A stretch of 64,000 nucleotides of DNA from Photobacterium ganghwense (GTDB taxonomy: Bacteria; Pseudomonadota; Gammaproteobacteria; Enterobacterales; Vibrionaceae), in contig NZ_PYMI01000004.1 in assembly GCF_003025595.1 (NCBI RefSeq), forward strand, positions 496,001-560,000. Direction: 5' to 3'. This document shows positions 36,186 through 44,914 of this stretch, one piece after another (the first letter of the stretch is position 1; every line of letters starts with the position of its first letter). A program made the position numbers and the translations under genes. The notes below the pieces were generated by a model that had not been told where the DNA came from, searched no databases, and saw only the letters and a program-made list of their open reading frames with translations.

Positions 36186-37658
36186 TTATTGGCGGCGATG
36201 AACGGGCAGTGAAGGAGGAAAAATTTCATCCAATGACTTAGAGCCAAATGCCCGTTCCGGGTAGGTCGATTTAAAGTAATCAAACTGATGCTGAGCTTGC
36301 TGGTGCAGTAAGGCCATGTCCCATTCCTGATGGGTTAATTTGCCATCCCACACTCGGCGCACACCGTTGACTATGACTCCCTTAATATCTCGCCCATTCC
36401 CGTTGATCACCATGGTTGTGATTGGGTCAAAATTTTGACCAGTATATATGTTATTGAAGTCAAAGATAATCATGTCGGCGGCACTCCCTTCACAGAGCCG
36501 TCCCAGATCATCCCGCCCCAGCGCCTTCGCTCCGCCCAAGGTGGCCATATTGTAATAATCGAGGGCCGAAGCCTCAGTAATGTTGCTCTCATTAACCCGG
36601 CTGAGAATACAGCCAATGTGCATGTTCTGGATCATATCGACCGGGAAAGTGTCCGTTCCGAGCGATAAATTAATGCCGTGTTGCTTAAAGCGGGAAACAC
36701 CTGAAAAGTATTTACCATGACGCCCTGCAACCAGCGGACAAATCACTGCACTGGCACCACTTTCACCAATCAGCGCCAGCTCATCATTGACCCTTGCGTC
36801 TGTCGGTGTCAGCCCCCCCAGAAATTGCAGGTGAGGCAATAAAAGATGCCTGCTGAGCAAGCCCGCTTCTGCCATATATTCAATGGATGATTTCCCCTGA
36901 TGGAGACGATCAATCATTTTCAGTTCGAACTCGCCCTGACAGCTATGTAACCGCACCGGGCACTGTAAATCTCGCATGGCACGGGCCGTTTCCTGCAAAA
37001 GCGCAGGCGTACAGCCTTCAATTCTATCCGGCGCTAACACCCCCTCAATTGTCTCCGGGTAATCGGCACGCAGACGCTCGATATAGTGAATTGCCTGACG
37101 CAGGCCGGAGAGCCCCTTCGCTTCGTCAAACACCATGCTGACGCTTTCGTCCGGGTTGACCACCCCATAACCGGACATATACGCTGGGCCGAGAAAGGCA
37201 CGGATGCCGGCCTCAACGGCAATATCCGCCGTACGCACAAACTCGTCATACGTCTCTGCCCATTCCCGGTACAAAATCGAAGTGATCGGCATTACGGTCG
37301 TAATGCCGTTGAGCAGCAACATGTTGAACGCGTACCGCTTATTAAAATCCAGCTGCGCATTACTGTAGGTTTCGCGCCGCTGCCAGGCAGACGAAGGCAA
37401 ACGTCCCTTCTTCCAGCCGGGTTGGTGGTCAAAAGCCAGCACCGTGGAGTCAAGGTCGACAATGGCATCCAGATCGATAAACCCGGGGCCAATCAAGACA
37501 TTGCCCAAATCGATAGAGTCATCCACGACGCCCGGATAGTCATGACCCACGAACAGAACTTTGCCGCCCTGCTCATAGACAATCTGAGCATCTTCGTAGA
37601 GACAATGGGCACCGTTCTGATAACCGACAATCCATTTCGCACTCAGCCGGGTGATCAT
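36186..37658 (-). CDS. Amidohydrolase-superfamily protein without the HxH metal motif
   Basis: 490 residues from the ATG at 37658, which overlaps the stop of the upstream gene (ATGA) and is preceded by a strong AGGAGGGGCACT. The fold is the TIM-barrel of the ATZ/TRZ cytosine-deaminase-like group. Where PGxxDxHxH is expected, the sequence is PGFIDLDAIVDLD (58-70), with Asp and Ile in place of both His. Later sites remain: RLHSCQGEFE, LLLPHLQFLGG and LGTDTFPVDM. Related proteins with the same change exist in other bacteria as far as I recall, so it may be a subfamily with altered metal binding and not decay. Likely an amide or ring hydrolase acting with the neighbouring deaminase. Confidence 0.75.
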   Translation of the reverse strand: MITRLSAKWIVGYQNGAHCLYEDAQIVYEQGGKVLFVGHDYPGVVDDSIDLGNVLIGPGFIDLDAIVDLDSTVLAFDHQPGWKKGRLPSSAWQRRETYSNAQLDFNKRYAFNMLLLNGITTVMPITSILYREWAETYDEFVRTADIAVEAGIRAFLGPAYMSGYGVVNPDESVSMVFDEAKGLSGLRQAIHYIERLRADYPETIEGVLAPDRIEGCTPALLQETARAMRDLQCPVRLHSCQGEFELKMIDRLHQGKSSIEYMAEAGLLSRHLLLPHLQFLGGLTPTDARVNDELALIGESGASAVICPLVAGRHGKYFSGVSRFKQHGINLSLGTDTFPVDMIQNMHIGCILSRVNESNITEASALDYYNMATLGGAKALGRDDLGRLCEGSAADMIIFDFNNIYTGQNFDPITTMVINGNGRDIKGVIVNGVRRVWDGKLTHQEWDMALLHQQAQHQFDYFKSTYPERAFGSKSLDEIFPPSLPVHRRQ

Positions 37659-38851
37659 AGTGCCCCTCCTACCCACTCGCCATTATTGACAACACAGCGT
37701 CCTTTTCTGAAGACGGTTCGCTGTGCTGGCTGGGAAACAATTGCTTCGACAAAGTTCTGACCTTTAACCAAGACAAAATCGGCATCAGCCCCTGGGCGCA
37801 GACCGTAATTTTCCAGACCCATTAATTGAGCACCACCCTCAGTGATGGCGTACAATGCCTGCTCCAGCTCCTTATCTTTTCGCCAGCGGTATTTCAGCCC
37901 CAGAAACATTGCCCGTTGTAATAAGTCGGCATTGCCATACGGGCTCCAGGTATCTCGAATGCCATCATTGCCCGCACTGATAATAACCCCATGCTCGCGC
38001 AGCAGCTCAAATGGCGGGACTGTTCGATTCGATGGTGCAGTGGTGGCAATACGAATATCGTTTTGCCCCAGCAACGCAGCAAGTTTTCGCTGATAACCGT
38101 CATCAACCTCGCCAAGGCAGAAAGCATGGCTGATCGTGACCATGCCCTGCATTCCCGTCGCCTGAACACGTTCTACCACCAGCTCCACAGAAAAGGCACC
38201 TAGCTCACCCGCTTCATGAAGGTGTAAGTCGATACCTTTGCCATGCTTCTGGGCTAACTCAAATAAACAATCAATATGGCGAACCGGATCGCGTTCAAAA
38301 GAGGAAGGATCAATCCCGCCTACCAAATCGCACCCCATCATCATGGCTTGGTCCATCACATCATAAGTGCCTGGTCGACCTAACATCCCGCTTTGAGGAA
38401 AGCACACGGTTTCTATCTCAACTAAACCACGCAGCTTTTTTTTGGTGGCCAGCACGCCTTCTACATGCCGGCACCCCATTTCCGTGTCCACGTCAATGTG
38501 GGTGCGGATATGGGTTGTTCCCAAACGCAGGTATTCTTTTGCAATGCGCTCCGACTGTTGCTGCGAGTCAAAGGGCGTTTCTGCTCTGAACCGCCGTTCA
38601 TTTTCTACAATTGCCTGAAGATCTCGAGGAACATCGTTTTCATACCACTCCATTCCCCACAGCGTTTTATCAATATGTGCATGCCCGTCAATCAAGCCCG
38701 GCAGCATAACCAGCCCATCGGCATCCAGCACAGTGTCTGCTTCGACATTGATCAGTGATGCTATCTCAGCAATGCTGCCGTCTTTCACCAGCACATCACT
38801 TTTGTGCTTGGCCGTCCCTAGTTGTGCTTGTTTGAGTAGTAAAGTAGCCAT
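37655..38851 (-). CDS. CodA/AtzC-like amidohydrolase (deaminase or ring amidase)
   Basis: 398 residues, cytosine-deaminase-like. All metal and catalytic residues are visible: H57 and H59 (DGHAHIDKT), H210/E213 (DLHLHEAGE), H242 (SHAFCLG) and D296 (GNDGIRD). The family hydrolyses amino groups or amides on heterocycles: cytosine, isoguanine, N-isopropylammelide, creatinine or similar. It is the first gene of the minus-strand operon, and AAGGGAAGGATCTCG precedes its start. Divergent ABC transporter genes presumably bring its substrate in. Which heterocycle is used cannot be told from the sequence. Confidence 0.85.
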   Translation of the reverse strand: MATLLLKQAQLGTAKHKSDVLVKDGSIAEIASLINVEADTVLDADGLVMLPGLIDGHAHIDKTLWGMEWYENDVPRDLQAIVENERRFRAETPFDSQQQSERIAKEYLRLGTTHIRTHIDVDTEMGCRHVEGVLATKKKLRGLVEIETVCFPQSGMLGRPGTYDVMDQAMMMGCDLVGGIDPSSFERDPVRHIDCLFELAQKHGKGIDLHLHEAGELGAFSVELVVERVQATGMQGMVTISHAFCLGEVDDGYQRKLAALLGQNDIRIATTAPSNRTVPPFELLREHGVIISAGNDGIRDTWSPYGNADLLQRAMFLGLKYRWRKDKELEQALYAITEGGAQLMGLENYGLRPGADADFVLVKGQNFVEAIVSQPAQRTVFRKGRCVVNNGEWVGGAL

Positions 38852-39220
38852 CGAGATCCTTCCCTTCTTAATTGTTAACTTTTAATCATCATATTGCCAA
38901 CAATCCTAGATAGTCAATCAAACAAAACAACAAAATAAAACGCATTGTTAACAATCAGGAAATCCATTGCATCTTAGAAGACATTAAACCAAAGAATACA
39001 AAAACAATACAAATCAATTAATTAAATAAAAACCAGATACCCAAAAAGAATCCGACATCTCTTATTGATATAAAAAATCATTATTTATTGTTGATTGTTA
39101 CAGCATCCATTGCTAACAATATTATTACAAGCAAAAAACATTTCGTGTTGAGCTTGCTACAAAACATCCCGCTCAGAGGTAAGGGAACTCTCAGCTAACC
39201 AGCGCTATAAGGATATTGCG
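38852..39220. promoter_or_regulatory. Divergent promoter with repeated ATTGNNAACAAT palindromes
   Basis: Very A+T-rich. Three full copies of ATTG-NN-AACAAT occur: ATTGCCAACAAT at 38893-38904, ATTGTTAACAAT at 38944-38955 (perfect palindrome) and ATTGCTAACAAT at 39109-39120. Partial copies begin at 38871 (ATTGTTAACTTT) and 39094 (ATTGTTACAGC). The first copies lie near the deaminase start and the last about 100 bases before the binding-protein gene. They are the probable operators of the FCD-GntR regulator in the same operon. Confidence 0.65.
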
Positions 39221-40795
39221 ATGAAAAAAACGATGCTTACTCTTGGCCTTACTGCACTTTTCAGTCAGGCCGCAATGGCAGAAAATTCACTGGTCTGGAC
39301 CCAGTCCATTGATATCCCGACCCTGGATCCCTACGCATTCGCGTCTACGTCAGCCTTAGCATTTCAAAACCACATCTATGAAGGGCTAGTGCAGTGGGAT
39401 GACAACTTCAACATTGCCCCGGCACTGGCAACAGCCTGGACACAGGTGGATAACGAGACAATTCGCTTTACCCTGCGCAAGGGCGTCACGTTCCATAACG
39501 GCAACCCGTTTAATGCTGATGATGTCGTCGCGTCGATTGAACGCGTCACCCACCCTGATTCCGGGATCCGCGGGAATGCCTCATCTGTCGTCAGCGCCCG
39601 AAAACTTAGCGACTACGAAGTGGAAATCAAAACCACGCCTTCATCACCGATTGTGCTCAATGAACTCACCGGCGTGCTCATCATGGACAAAGAGTGGCTG
39701 ACCGCCAATAACGCACTGATGCCAAGCAGCATGAGCCTCGGCACTGAGAGTTTCGCAACCAACAACGCCAATGGTACCGGGCCGTTCATTCTGGAAAGCC
39801 GTCGCCGCGATGCTCAGATGGTGTTGAAAGTGAACGAAAAATGGTGGAACAACGCTCAGAAGCAGCACAACATCGATAAGGTGGTGTTCAAACCCGTCTC
39901 TTCGGATGCCACCCGCCTGGCCGGATTAATGTCTGGCGAGTTCGATATCACCACCGATGTCCCTCTACAGGATCTTCCTCGGCTGGAAAAAGATCCGAAG
40001 CTGACCGTGAAAATTAAGCCGTCTTTGCGGGTGGATTACCTGAGTTTCAACATGGCAGATTCACTCAATGCAAAAAATGACTTTGACGCAAATCCACTGA
40101 AAGACATTCGCGTCAGACAGGCGTTGGTTCAGGCGGTTAATCGCGATGTGATCGTGAAGAAAATCATGCGAGATATGACAGAAGTCGCCAACACCTATGT
40201 CGCCCCCGGGATTGCCGGCTACGATGCCTCTTCTCAGCTTGAATTACCCTACGATCCGAACAAAGCGAAGCAACTATTAAAAGAAGCGGGATACCAGGAT
40301 GGCTTCAATATTGCCTTCGATTGTGTTCAGGGGGCGTATATTAATGCTGAGCAATGGTGTCAGGCCGTGCAGCGCTATTGGGCAAAAGTGGGCATCAATG
40401 CCAGCCTGAACATGCACCCGCGCAGCACCTACTCCACCATCCGCGACCAGGGTAAAACGGACATTGCCGTGCTGGGATGGGCCAACCTTCCGTTAATTGA
40501 TGCGTACAGTATCAACCAGCAACTCCTGCATTCAAAAGACAACGGCATCTATGGCGCTTTCAACATTCCGACTTACCGTAACGACGTAGTCGATACCTAC
40601 ATCGAGCAAGCCTCTACCGAGCTGGACAAAGACAAACGTGTAGCCCTGATGGCTGCGGCGCTGAAACAAGCACAAAACGATTTGCCTTATATGCCACTGC
40701 ATTTTGAACCGGTTGCCTGGGTAACGTCGAAGAAACTGTCCATTACGCAGCAGTCGGACAACGTTGTTCGCCTGTGGAAAGCACAGATCCAATAA
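39221..40795 (+). CDS. Family 5 extracellular solute-binding protein
   Basis: 524 residues, with a signal peptide to about residue 20 (AMA-E). The body is of the DppA/OppA/NikA type (ARKLSDYEVEIKT, NGTGPFILESRRRD, VRQALVQAVNRD, LLKEAGYQDGFNIAFD). It binds a peptide, opine, nickel chelate or other small molecule in the periplasm and passes it to the two permeases behind it. AAGGATATTGCG precedes the ATG. Context with two amidohydrolases and no peptidase suggests a non-peptide nitrogen compound; this is inference. Confidence 0.88.
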   Translation: MKKTMLTLGLTALFSQAAMAENSLVWTQSIDIPTLDPYAFASTSALAFQNHIYEGLVQWDDNFNIAPALATAWTQVDNETIRFTLRKGVTFHNGNPFNADDVVASIERVTHPDSGIRGNASSVVSARKLSDYEVEIKTTPSSPIVLNELTGVLIMDKEWLTANNALMPSSMSLGTESFATNNANGTGPFILESRRRDAQMVLKVNEKWWNNAQKQHNIDKVVFKPVSSDATRLAGLMSGEFDITTDVPLQDLPRLEKDPKLTVKIKPSLRVDYLSFNMADSLNAKNDFDANPLKDIRVRQALVQAVNRDVIVKKIMRDMTEVANTYVAPGIAGYDASSQLELPYDPNKAKQLLKEAGYQDGFNIAFDCVQGAYINAEQWCQAVQRYWAKVGINASLNMHPRSTYSTIRDQGKTDIAVLGWANLPLIDAYSINQQLLHSKDNGIYGAFNIPTYRNDVVDTYIEQASTELDKDKRVALMAAALKQAQNDLPYMPLHFEPVAWVTSKKLSITQQSDNVVRLWKAQIQ

Positions 40796-40815
40796 TCTAG
40801 ATAGGGTAATTGCTT

Positions 40816-41781
40816 ATGATTGCTTTCCTGATCCAGCGTTTTTTACAGGCCTGCGGACTAATGATGTCCGTGGCACTGATTGCTTTCGTGATGTTCCAGT
40901 TTGTGGGCGATCCGGTAGACGGCATGCTGCCGGAAAACGCCACCCAGATTGAAAGGGACGAACTGAGAAACAAGCTGGGGCTAAATGACTCGGTGCTCAC
41001 TCAGTACACCCGATTTGTCGGAAATATCGCCCAGGGTAACTTCGGGATTTCCTACTACAACCAGAGTGATGTGTTTTCACTGATTGCCGAGCGGCTGCCC
41101 GCCACACTGGAACTGGTGTTTGTCGCTGTGGTGATGTCACTGGCTATAGGTATCCCCTTGGGCGTGTGGGTCACTTTCTCGAAAAATCGCGTGATGACTT
41201 CGCTGGTGCAAACCTTATCACTGGTGGGTGTTTCATTACCCAGCTTTGTCGTTGGGATCCTGCTAATCATTGTCTTTTCTGTCTGGCTGGGCTGGTTCCC
41301 ATCACATGGCCGCGGGGAAATTACCGAGATTGGCGGTTGGTCTACCGGACTTCTGACGGTCACCGGCTGGCAATCCATCATCCTGCCGGCAATGTCACTG
41401 GCTCTGTTTATGATAACCATGGTGATGCGCCTGCTGAAAAGTGAAATGCAGGAAACCCTCCGCGCCGATTACATCAAATTTGCCAAAGCCCGCGGCATTA
41501 AACAACGCAGCATCCGTTACAAGCATGTTCTGAAAAATTCTCTGCTGCCCGTCATTACTGTTGTCGGACTGCAGATTGGCGGTCTCATTGCCTTTGCCGT
41601 GGTGACAGAAACCATCTTTCAGTGGCCGGGAATGGGGCTGTTGTTTATCCAGGCGGTCAACTATGTCGACATTCCGGTGATCTCCGCCTATCTGGTTTTT
41701 ATCTCGCTGATTTTTGTCACGATCAACACCGTTGTCGACATTATTTATCAGTTTGTTGACCCGCGAATGAGAGCGAAGTAA
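40816..41781 (+). CDS. ABC transporter permease, DppB-like
   Basis: 321 residues from the ATG at 40816 (AGGG eight to nine bases upstream); a TTG two codons earlier is less likely. Six membrane helices, N-terminal helix LIQRFLQACGLMMSVALIAF, and the family EAA-type loop AKARGIKQRSIRYKHVLKN near residue 225-243. It forms half of the inner-membrane pore. The binding-protein gene ends 20 bases upstream and the second permease begins 12 bases downstream. Confidence 0.88.
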   Translation: MIAFLIQRFLQACGLMMSVALIAFVMFQFVGDPVDGMLPENATQIERDELRNKLGLNDSVLTQYTRFVGNIAQGNFGISYYNQSDVFSLIAERLPATLELVFVAVVMSLAIGIPLGVWVTFSKNRVMTSLVQTLSLVGVSLPSFVVGILLIIVFSVWLGWFPSHGRGEITEIGGWSTGLLTVTGWQSIILPAMSLALFMITMVMRLLKSEMQETLRADYIKFAKARGIKQRSIRYKHVLKNSLLPVITVVGLQIGGLIAFAVVTETIFQWPGMGLLFIQAVNYVDIPVISAYLVFISLIFVTINTVVDIIYQFVDPRMRAK

Positions 41782-41793
41782 GGGAGCGTTATC

Positions 41794-42771
41794 ATGGAAA
41801 AGATTCACTCTGGTACCGCGGCTGCAGAGCAACGCTCACCGCATTGGTTCAGCCGGTTCAAAACACAATGTCACACCTTTATGGACAGTGATTTTGTGTA
41901 CAGCTTCACCCAATCCAAACTCACGATGTTTGCCGCCGCATTGCTGTTAGTGCTACTGCTGGCCGGGAGCTTTGCGACACAATTGTCACCTTACAATCCG
42001 TTTGATACGACAGCGTTTGATCTGCTGGATTCTGAGCTGCCGCCAGCCTGGGAAAGCGAAGGCGATCCGCGCTTCACTCTGGGCACGGATATTCAGGGGC
42101 GTGATGTGTTATCCCTGATCCTTTATGGGCTGAGAGTGTCCCTGATTGTGGGTGTGATCAGCGTCTTTTGTTCCATGCTGCTGGGCGTCAGCCTGGGGGT
42201 TATCAGTGGTTACGTCGGCGGAAAAACCGATGCCCTCATTATGCGGGTAGCCGATGCCATGCTGAGCTTTCCGACCATTATGTTTGCCCTGCTGGTCAGT
42301 GGTGCGGCACGCGGTATTTTTCCTCAGGACATGCATGGCGACATTGCGGTTTATATCATTATTTTCTCCATCACTCTGACGGGCTGGATGCAATACGCCC
42401 GTACCGTTCGGGGTTCAACCCTGCTCGAAGGCAACAAAGAGTATGTACAGGCTGCGAAAGTGATGGGCAGCAGCACCGCCCGCATCATGTTTCAGCACAT
42501 CCTGCCGAATGTGGTCAGCCCGGTTCTGGTTATTGCGACACTGCATCTGGCACTTGCGGTCCTGACCGAAGCCACATTGTCATTTCTTGGGGTTGGTATG
42601 CCGCCGAACCAGCCTTCTCTGGGCACATTGATCAATGAGGGCAATCAATATCTCTTCTCCGGCCAATGGTGGGTTGTCGCGTTTCCTTCCCTCACTCTGG
42701 TGCTGATTGCCTTGTCCGTAAACTTAGTCGGCGACTGGTTGCGCGATGCACTAAACCCAAAATTGAGGTAA
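41794..42771 (+). CDS. ABC transporter permease, DppC-like
   Basis: 325 residues. A polar N-terminal tail of about 45 residues, then the helices; the marks of DppC are LGTDIQGRDVLSLILYGLRVSL and AKVMGSSTARIMFQHILPN (the EAA loop). It completes the pore with the preceding gene. GGGAGCGTTATC precedes the ATG. The ATPase gene starts 5 bases beyond its stop. Confidence 0.88.
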   Translation: MEKIHSGTAAAEQRSPHWFSRFKTQCHTFMDSDFVYSFTQSKLTMFAAALLLVLLLAGSFATQLSPYNPFDTTAFDLLDSELPPAWESEGDPRFTLGTDIQGRDVLSLILYGLRVSLIVGVISVFCSMLLGVSLGVISGYVGGKTDALIMRVADAMLSFPTIMFALLVSGAARGIFPQDMHGDIAVYIIIFSITLTGWMQYARTVRGSTLLEGNKEYVQAAKVMGSSTARIMFQHILPNVVSPVLVIATLHLALAVLTEATLSFLGVGMPPNQPSLGTLINEGNQYLFSGQWWVVAFPSLTLVLIALSVNLVGDWLRDALNPKLR

Positions 42772-42776
42772 GCGTT

Positions 42777-43763
42777 ATGGAAGACAGACAAACCATTTTA
42801 TCGATCCGGAATTTAAGTATCGAGTTTGTGCACCGAAAAGGAAATTTGCAGGCCATTCGCGATGTGTCCTTTGATATGTACCAGGGGGAAATTTTAGGGG
42901 TAGTCGGCGAGTCCGGTGCCGGTAAATCGCTTACCGGTTCGGCGATTACCGGTCTTCTGGAGCACCCAGGCCGGATTAAATCCGGCTCTATCCATGCCAA
43001 CGGGCGACGCATTGATAACCTTGATGAAGAAGCCCGCCGTCAGATGCGGGGAAAAGAAATCGCCGCGATTTTTCAGGATCCGCTCACCAGCCTGAATCCG
43101 GTGCTGACCATTGGCGAGCAGCTGATAGAAACGATACAGACTCACCTTCCGCTGAGTGAAAACGAAGCCAGAGAAAAAGCCGTCAACCTGATGAAAGAAG
43201 TTGGTATTCCTGCTGCCGAGCAGCGGATTGACCAATACCCGCATCAGTTTTCCGGAGGGATGCGTCAACGGATCGTTATTGCCCTTGCCTTATGCGTCGA
43301 TCCTCAAATCATCATTGCCGATGAGCCGACCACCGCGCTGGATGTTTCGGTTCAGTCGCAAGTACTGCAACTGCTCAAACGTCTGTGTAAGCAACACGGT
43401 GCGACTGTCATGCTGGTCACCCATGACATGGGCGTGATCGCGGAAGTGTGCGATCGAGTGGCGGTAATGTATGCCGGAAAACTGGTTGAGTTAGGTTCAG
43501 TACGGGATGTGTTAAAACGGCCTCAGCATCCCTACACCATCGGGTTGATGAATTCTATTCCTCGAATTGGTGAGAAAAAACGCTGGCTGGAACAGATTCC
43601 CGGCGCAATGCCACGTTTGAATGCCTTACCTGACGGATGCAAGTTCCATCCGCGTTGTACGCATTGTCAGGCTGGATGCCTGTCCAGTGAGCCTGAGTTA
43701 AACCTCACTGGCGCGTCGGCTGTTGCCTGCCTGTTTCCACAAAACCAGCATGAGGCCGCATGA
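42777..43763 (+). CDS. ABC transporter ATP-binding protein, DppD-like
   Basis: 328 residues from the ATG at 42777, where the DppD family starts; a longer frame from 42666 runs through the permease gene. Walker A GESGAGKSLTG, Q-loop IFQDPLTSLNPV, signature FSGGMRQR, Walker B IIADEPTTALD, H-loop THD. The C-terminal oligopeptide/dipeptide module with CKFHPRCTHCQAGC is present, a cysteine cluster that can hold an iron-sulfur centre in this family. It works with the next ATPase as a heterodimer. Confidence 0.9.
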   Translation: MEDRQTILSIRNLSIEFVHRKGNLQAIRDVSFDMYQGEILGVVGESGAGKSLTGSAITGLLEHPGRIKSGSIHANGRRIDNLDEEARRQMRGKEIAAIFQDPLTSLNPVLTIGEQLIETIQTHLPLSENEAREKAVNLMKEVGIPAAEQRIDQYPHQFSGGMRQRIVIALALCVDPQIIIADEPTTALDVSVQSQVLQLLKRLCKQHGATVMLVTHDMGVIAEVCDRVAVMYAGKLVELGSVRDVLKRPQHPYTIGLMNSIPRIGEKKRWLEQIPGAMPRLNALPDGCKFHPRCTHCQAGCLSSEPELNLTGASAVACLFPQNQHEAA

Positions 43764-43764
43764 T

Positions 43765-44745
43765 ATGAGAAATGCTTTGATTGAAGTACAAGATCTGCAA
43801 ATCAAATTCGATATTTCAGCGCCTCTTCTTACTCGCCTGTTGCAGAAGAAAAAGAAAACATACGTACACGCGGTGCGCGGCATTGATTTCGAAATCAACC
43901 CGGGCGAAACCTTCAGTCTGGTGGGTGAGTCCGGCTGTGGTAAATCCACCGTCGCACGGTTATTGTCGGGGTTGTATGAGCCATCCGGCGGCCGGATCCA
44001 CTTCAAGGGCCATGACATGGCAAAAGTGGACAAACGGACAATGAAGGAGCTGAGAAAAAGCTTTCAAATGATCTTTCAGGACCCGTTCGCCAGCTTGAAT
44101 CCTCGCTGGAAAGTTGAACGCATTATTGGCGAGCCCTTAGAGCTGTTTGGGCTCTTACCGGACAAGCAGGAACGCAAACAACGGGTTGGCGAACTGCTGC
44201 GCCAGGTGGGGCTGAGCGAAAATGACATGACTAAGTTTCCACATGAATTTTCAGGTGGCCAGCGCCAGCGGATCTCCATTGCACGCGCTTTGGCGAGTGA
44301 ACCAGAGTTTTTGATCTGCGACGAGCCGACTTCCGCTCTCGACGTGTCTGTCCAGGCTCAAGTCCTGAACATCATGAAAGAGTTACAGGAAAAACTGGGG
44401 CTGACCTATTTATTCATCAGCCACGACATGTCGGTTGTCTCCCATTTTTCTGACCGTGTTGGGATCATGTATCTGGGACAGCTGGTTGAGGTCGGCAACG
44501 TCGACGAGATTTTCGAGCAGCCCAAACATCCGTATACCAAGATGCTGATGGATGCGATCCCGTCGATGGATGAAATCAACAAAGAGCGAACACCTGTCAC
44601 TGGTGAAGTGCCCAACCCGTTAAATCCGCCGTCAGGGTGCGCATTCCACCCGCGCTGCCCGAATGCCACTGCGCAGTGTTCTCAGGAAGCGCCGGTGCTG
44701 GTCAAAAACACCAGCGGGCATGCCGTGTCCTGCTTTAATGTTTAA
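43765..44745 (+). CDS. ABC transporter ATP-binding protein, DppF-like
   Basis: 326 residues from the ATG at 43765, one base after the stop of the partner ATPase. Walker A GESGCGKST, IFQDPFASLNPRW, signature FSGGQRQR, Walker B LICDEPTSALD and H-loop SHD are all intact. The C-terminal CAFHPRCPNATAQC module matches DppF/OppF. A strong terminator at 44793-44827 closes the five-gene operon. Confidence 0.9.
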   Translation: MRNALIEVQDLQIKFDISAPLLTRLLQKKKKTYVHAVRGIDFEINPGETFSLVGESGCGKSTVARLLSGLYEPSGGRIHFKGHDMAKVDKRTMKELRKSFQMIFQDPFASLNPRWKVERIIGEPLELFGLLPDKQERKQRVGELLRQVGLSENDMTKFPHEFSGGQRQRISIARALASEPEFLICDEPTSALDVSVQAQVLNIMKELQEKLGLTYLFISHDMSVVSHFSDRVGIMYLGQLVEVGNVDEIFEQPKHPYTKMLMDAIPSMDEINKERTPVTGEVPNPLNPPSGCAFHPRCPNATAQCSQEAPVLVKNTSGHAVSCFNV

Positions 44746-44792
44746 TCTATAGCTGGATATAGCAAAATATAGCGGACGCGTCGTGAAACAAT

Positions 44793-44827
44793 AAAAGCAC
44801 TGAAGCAAACCACTTCAGTGCTTTTTT
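44793..44827 (+). terminator. Terminator of the ABC transporter operon
   Basis: A perfect 13-base stem (44793-44805 with 44813-44825) around a 7-base loop, ending in six Ts. On the minus strand an A/T-rich stretch also follows, so it may help to end ttrA. Confidence 0.9.
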
Positions 44828-44914
44828 CTGCCCTATGACCGCATTCGAACTTTATAGCCATCGCTTTATGGCAGCAATTTTATGGCATCGGCTTTCTGAC
44901 CGCCGACTAAAGCG

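Noticed and set aside
42666..42776. Early start of the DppD-like ATPase inside the permease gene
   Set aside because: The extra residues are a shadow of the permease reading frame, and the family begins at 42777.
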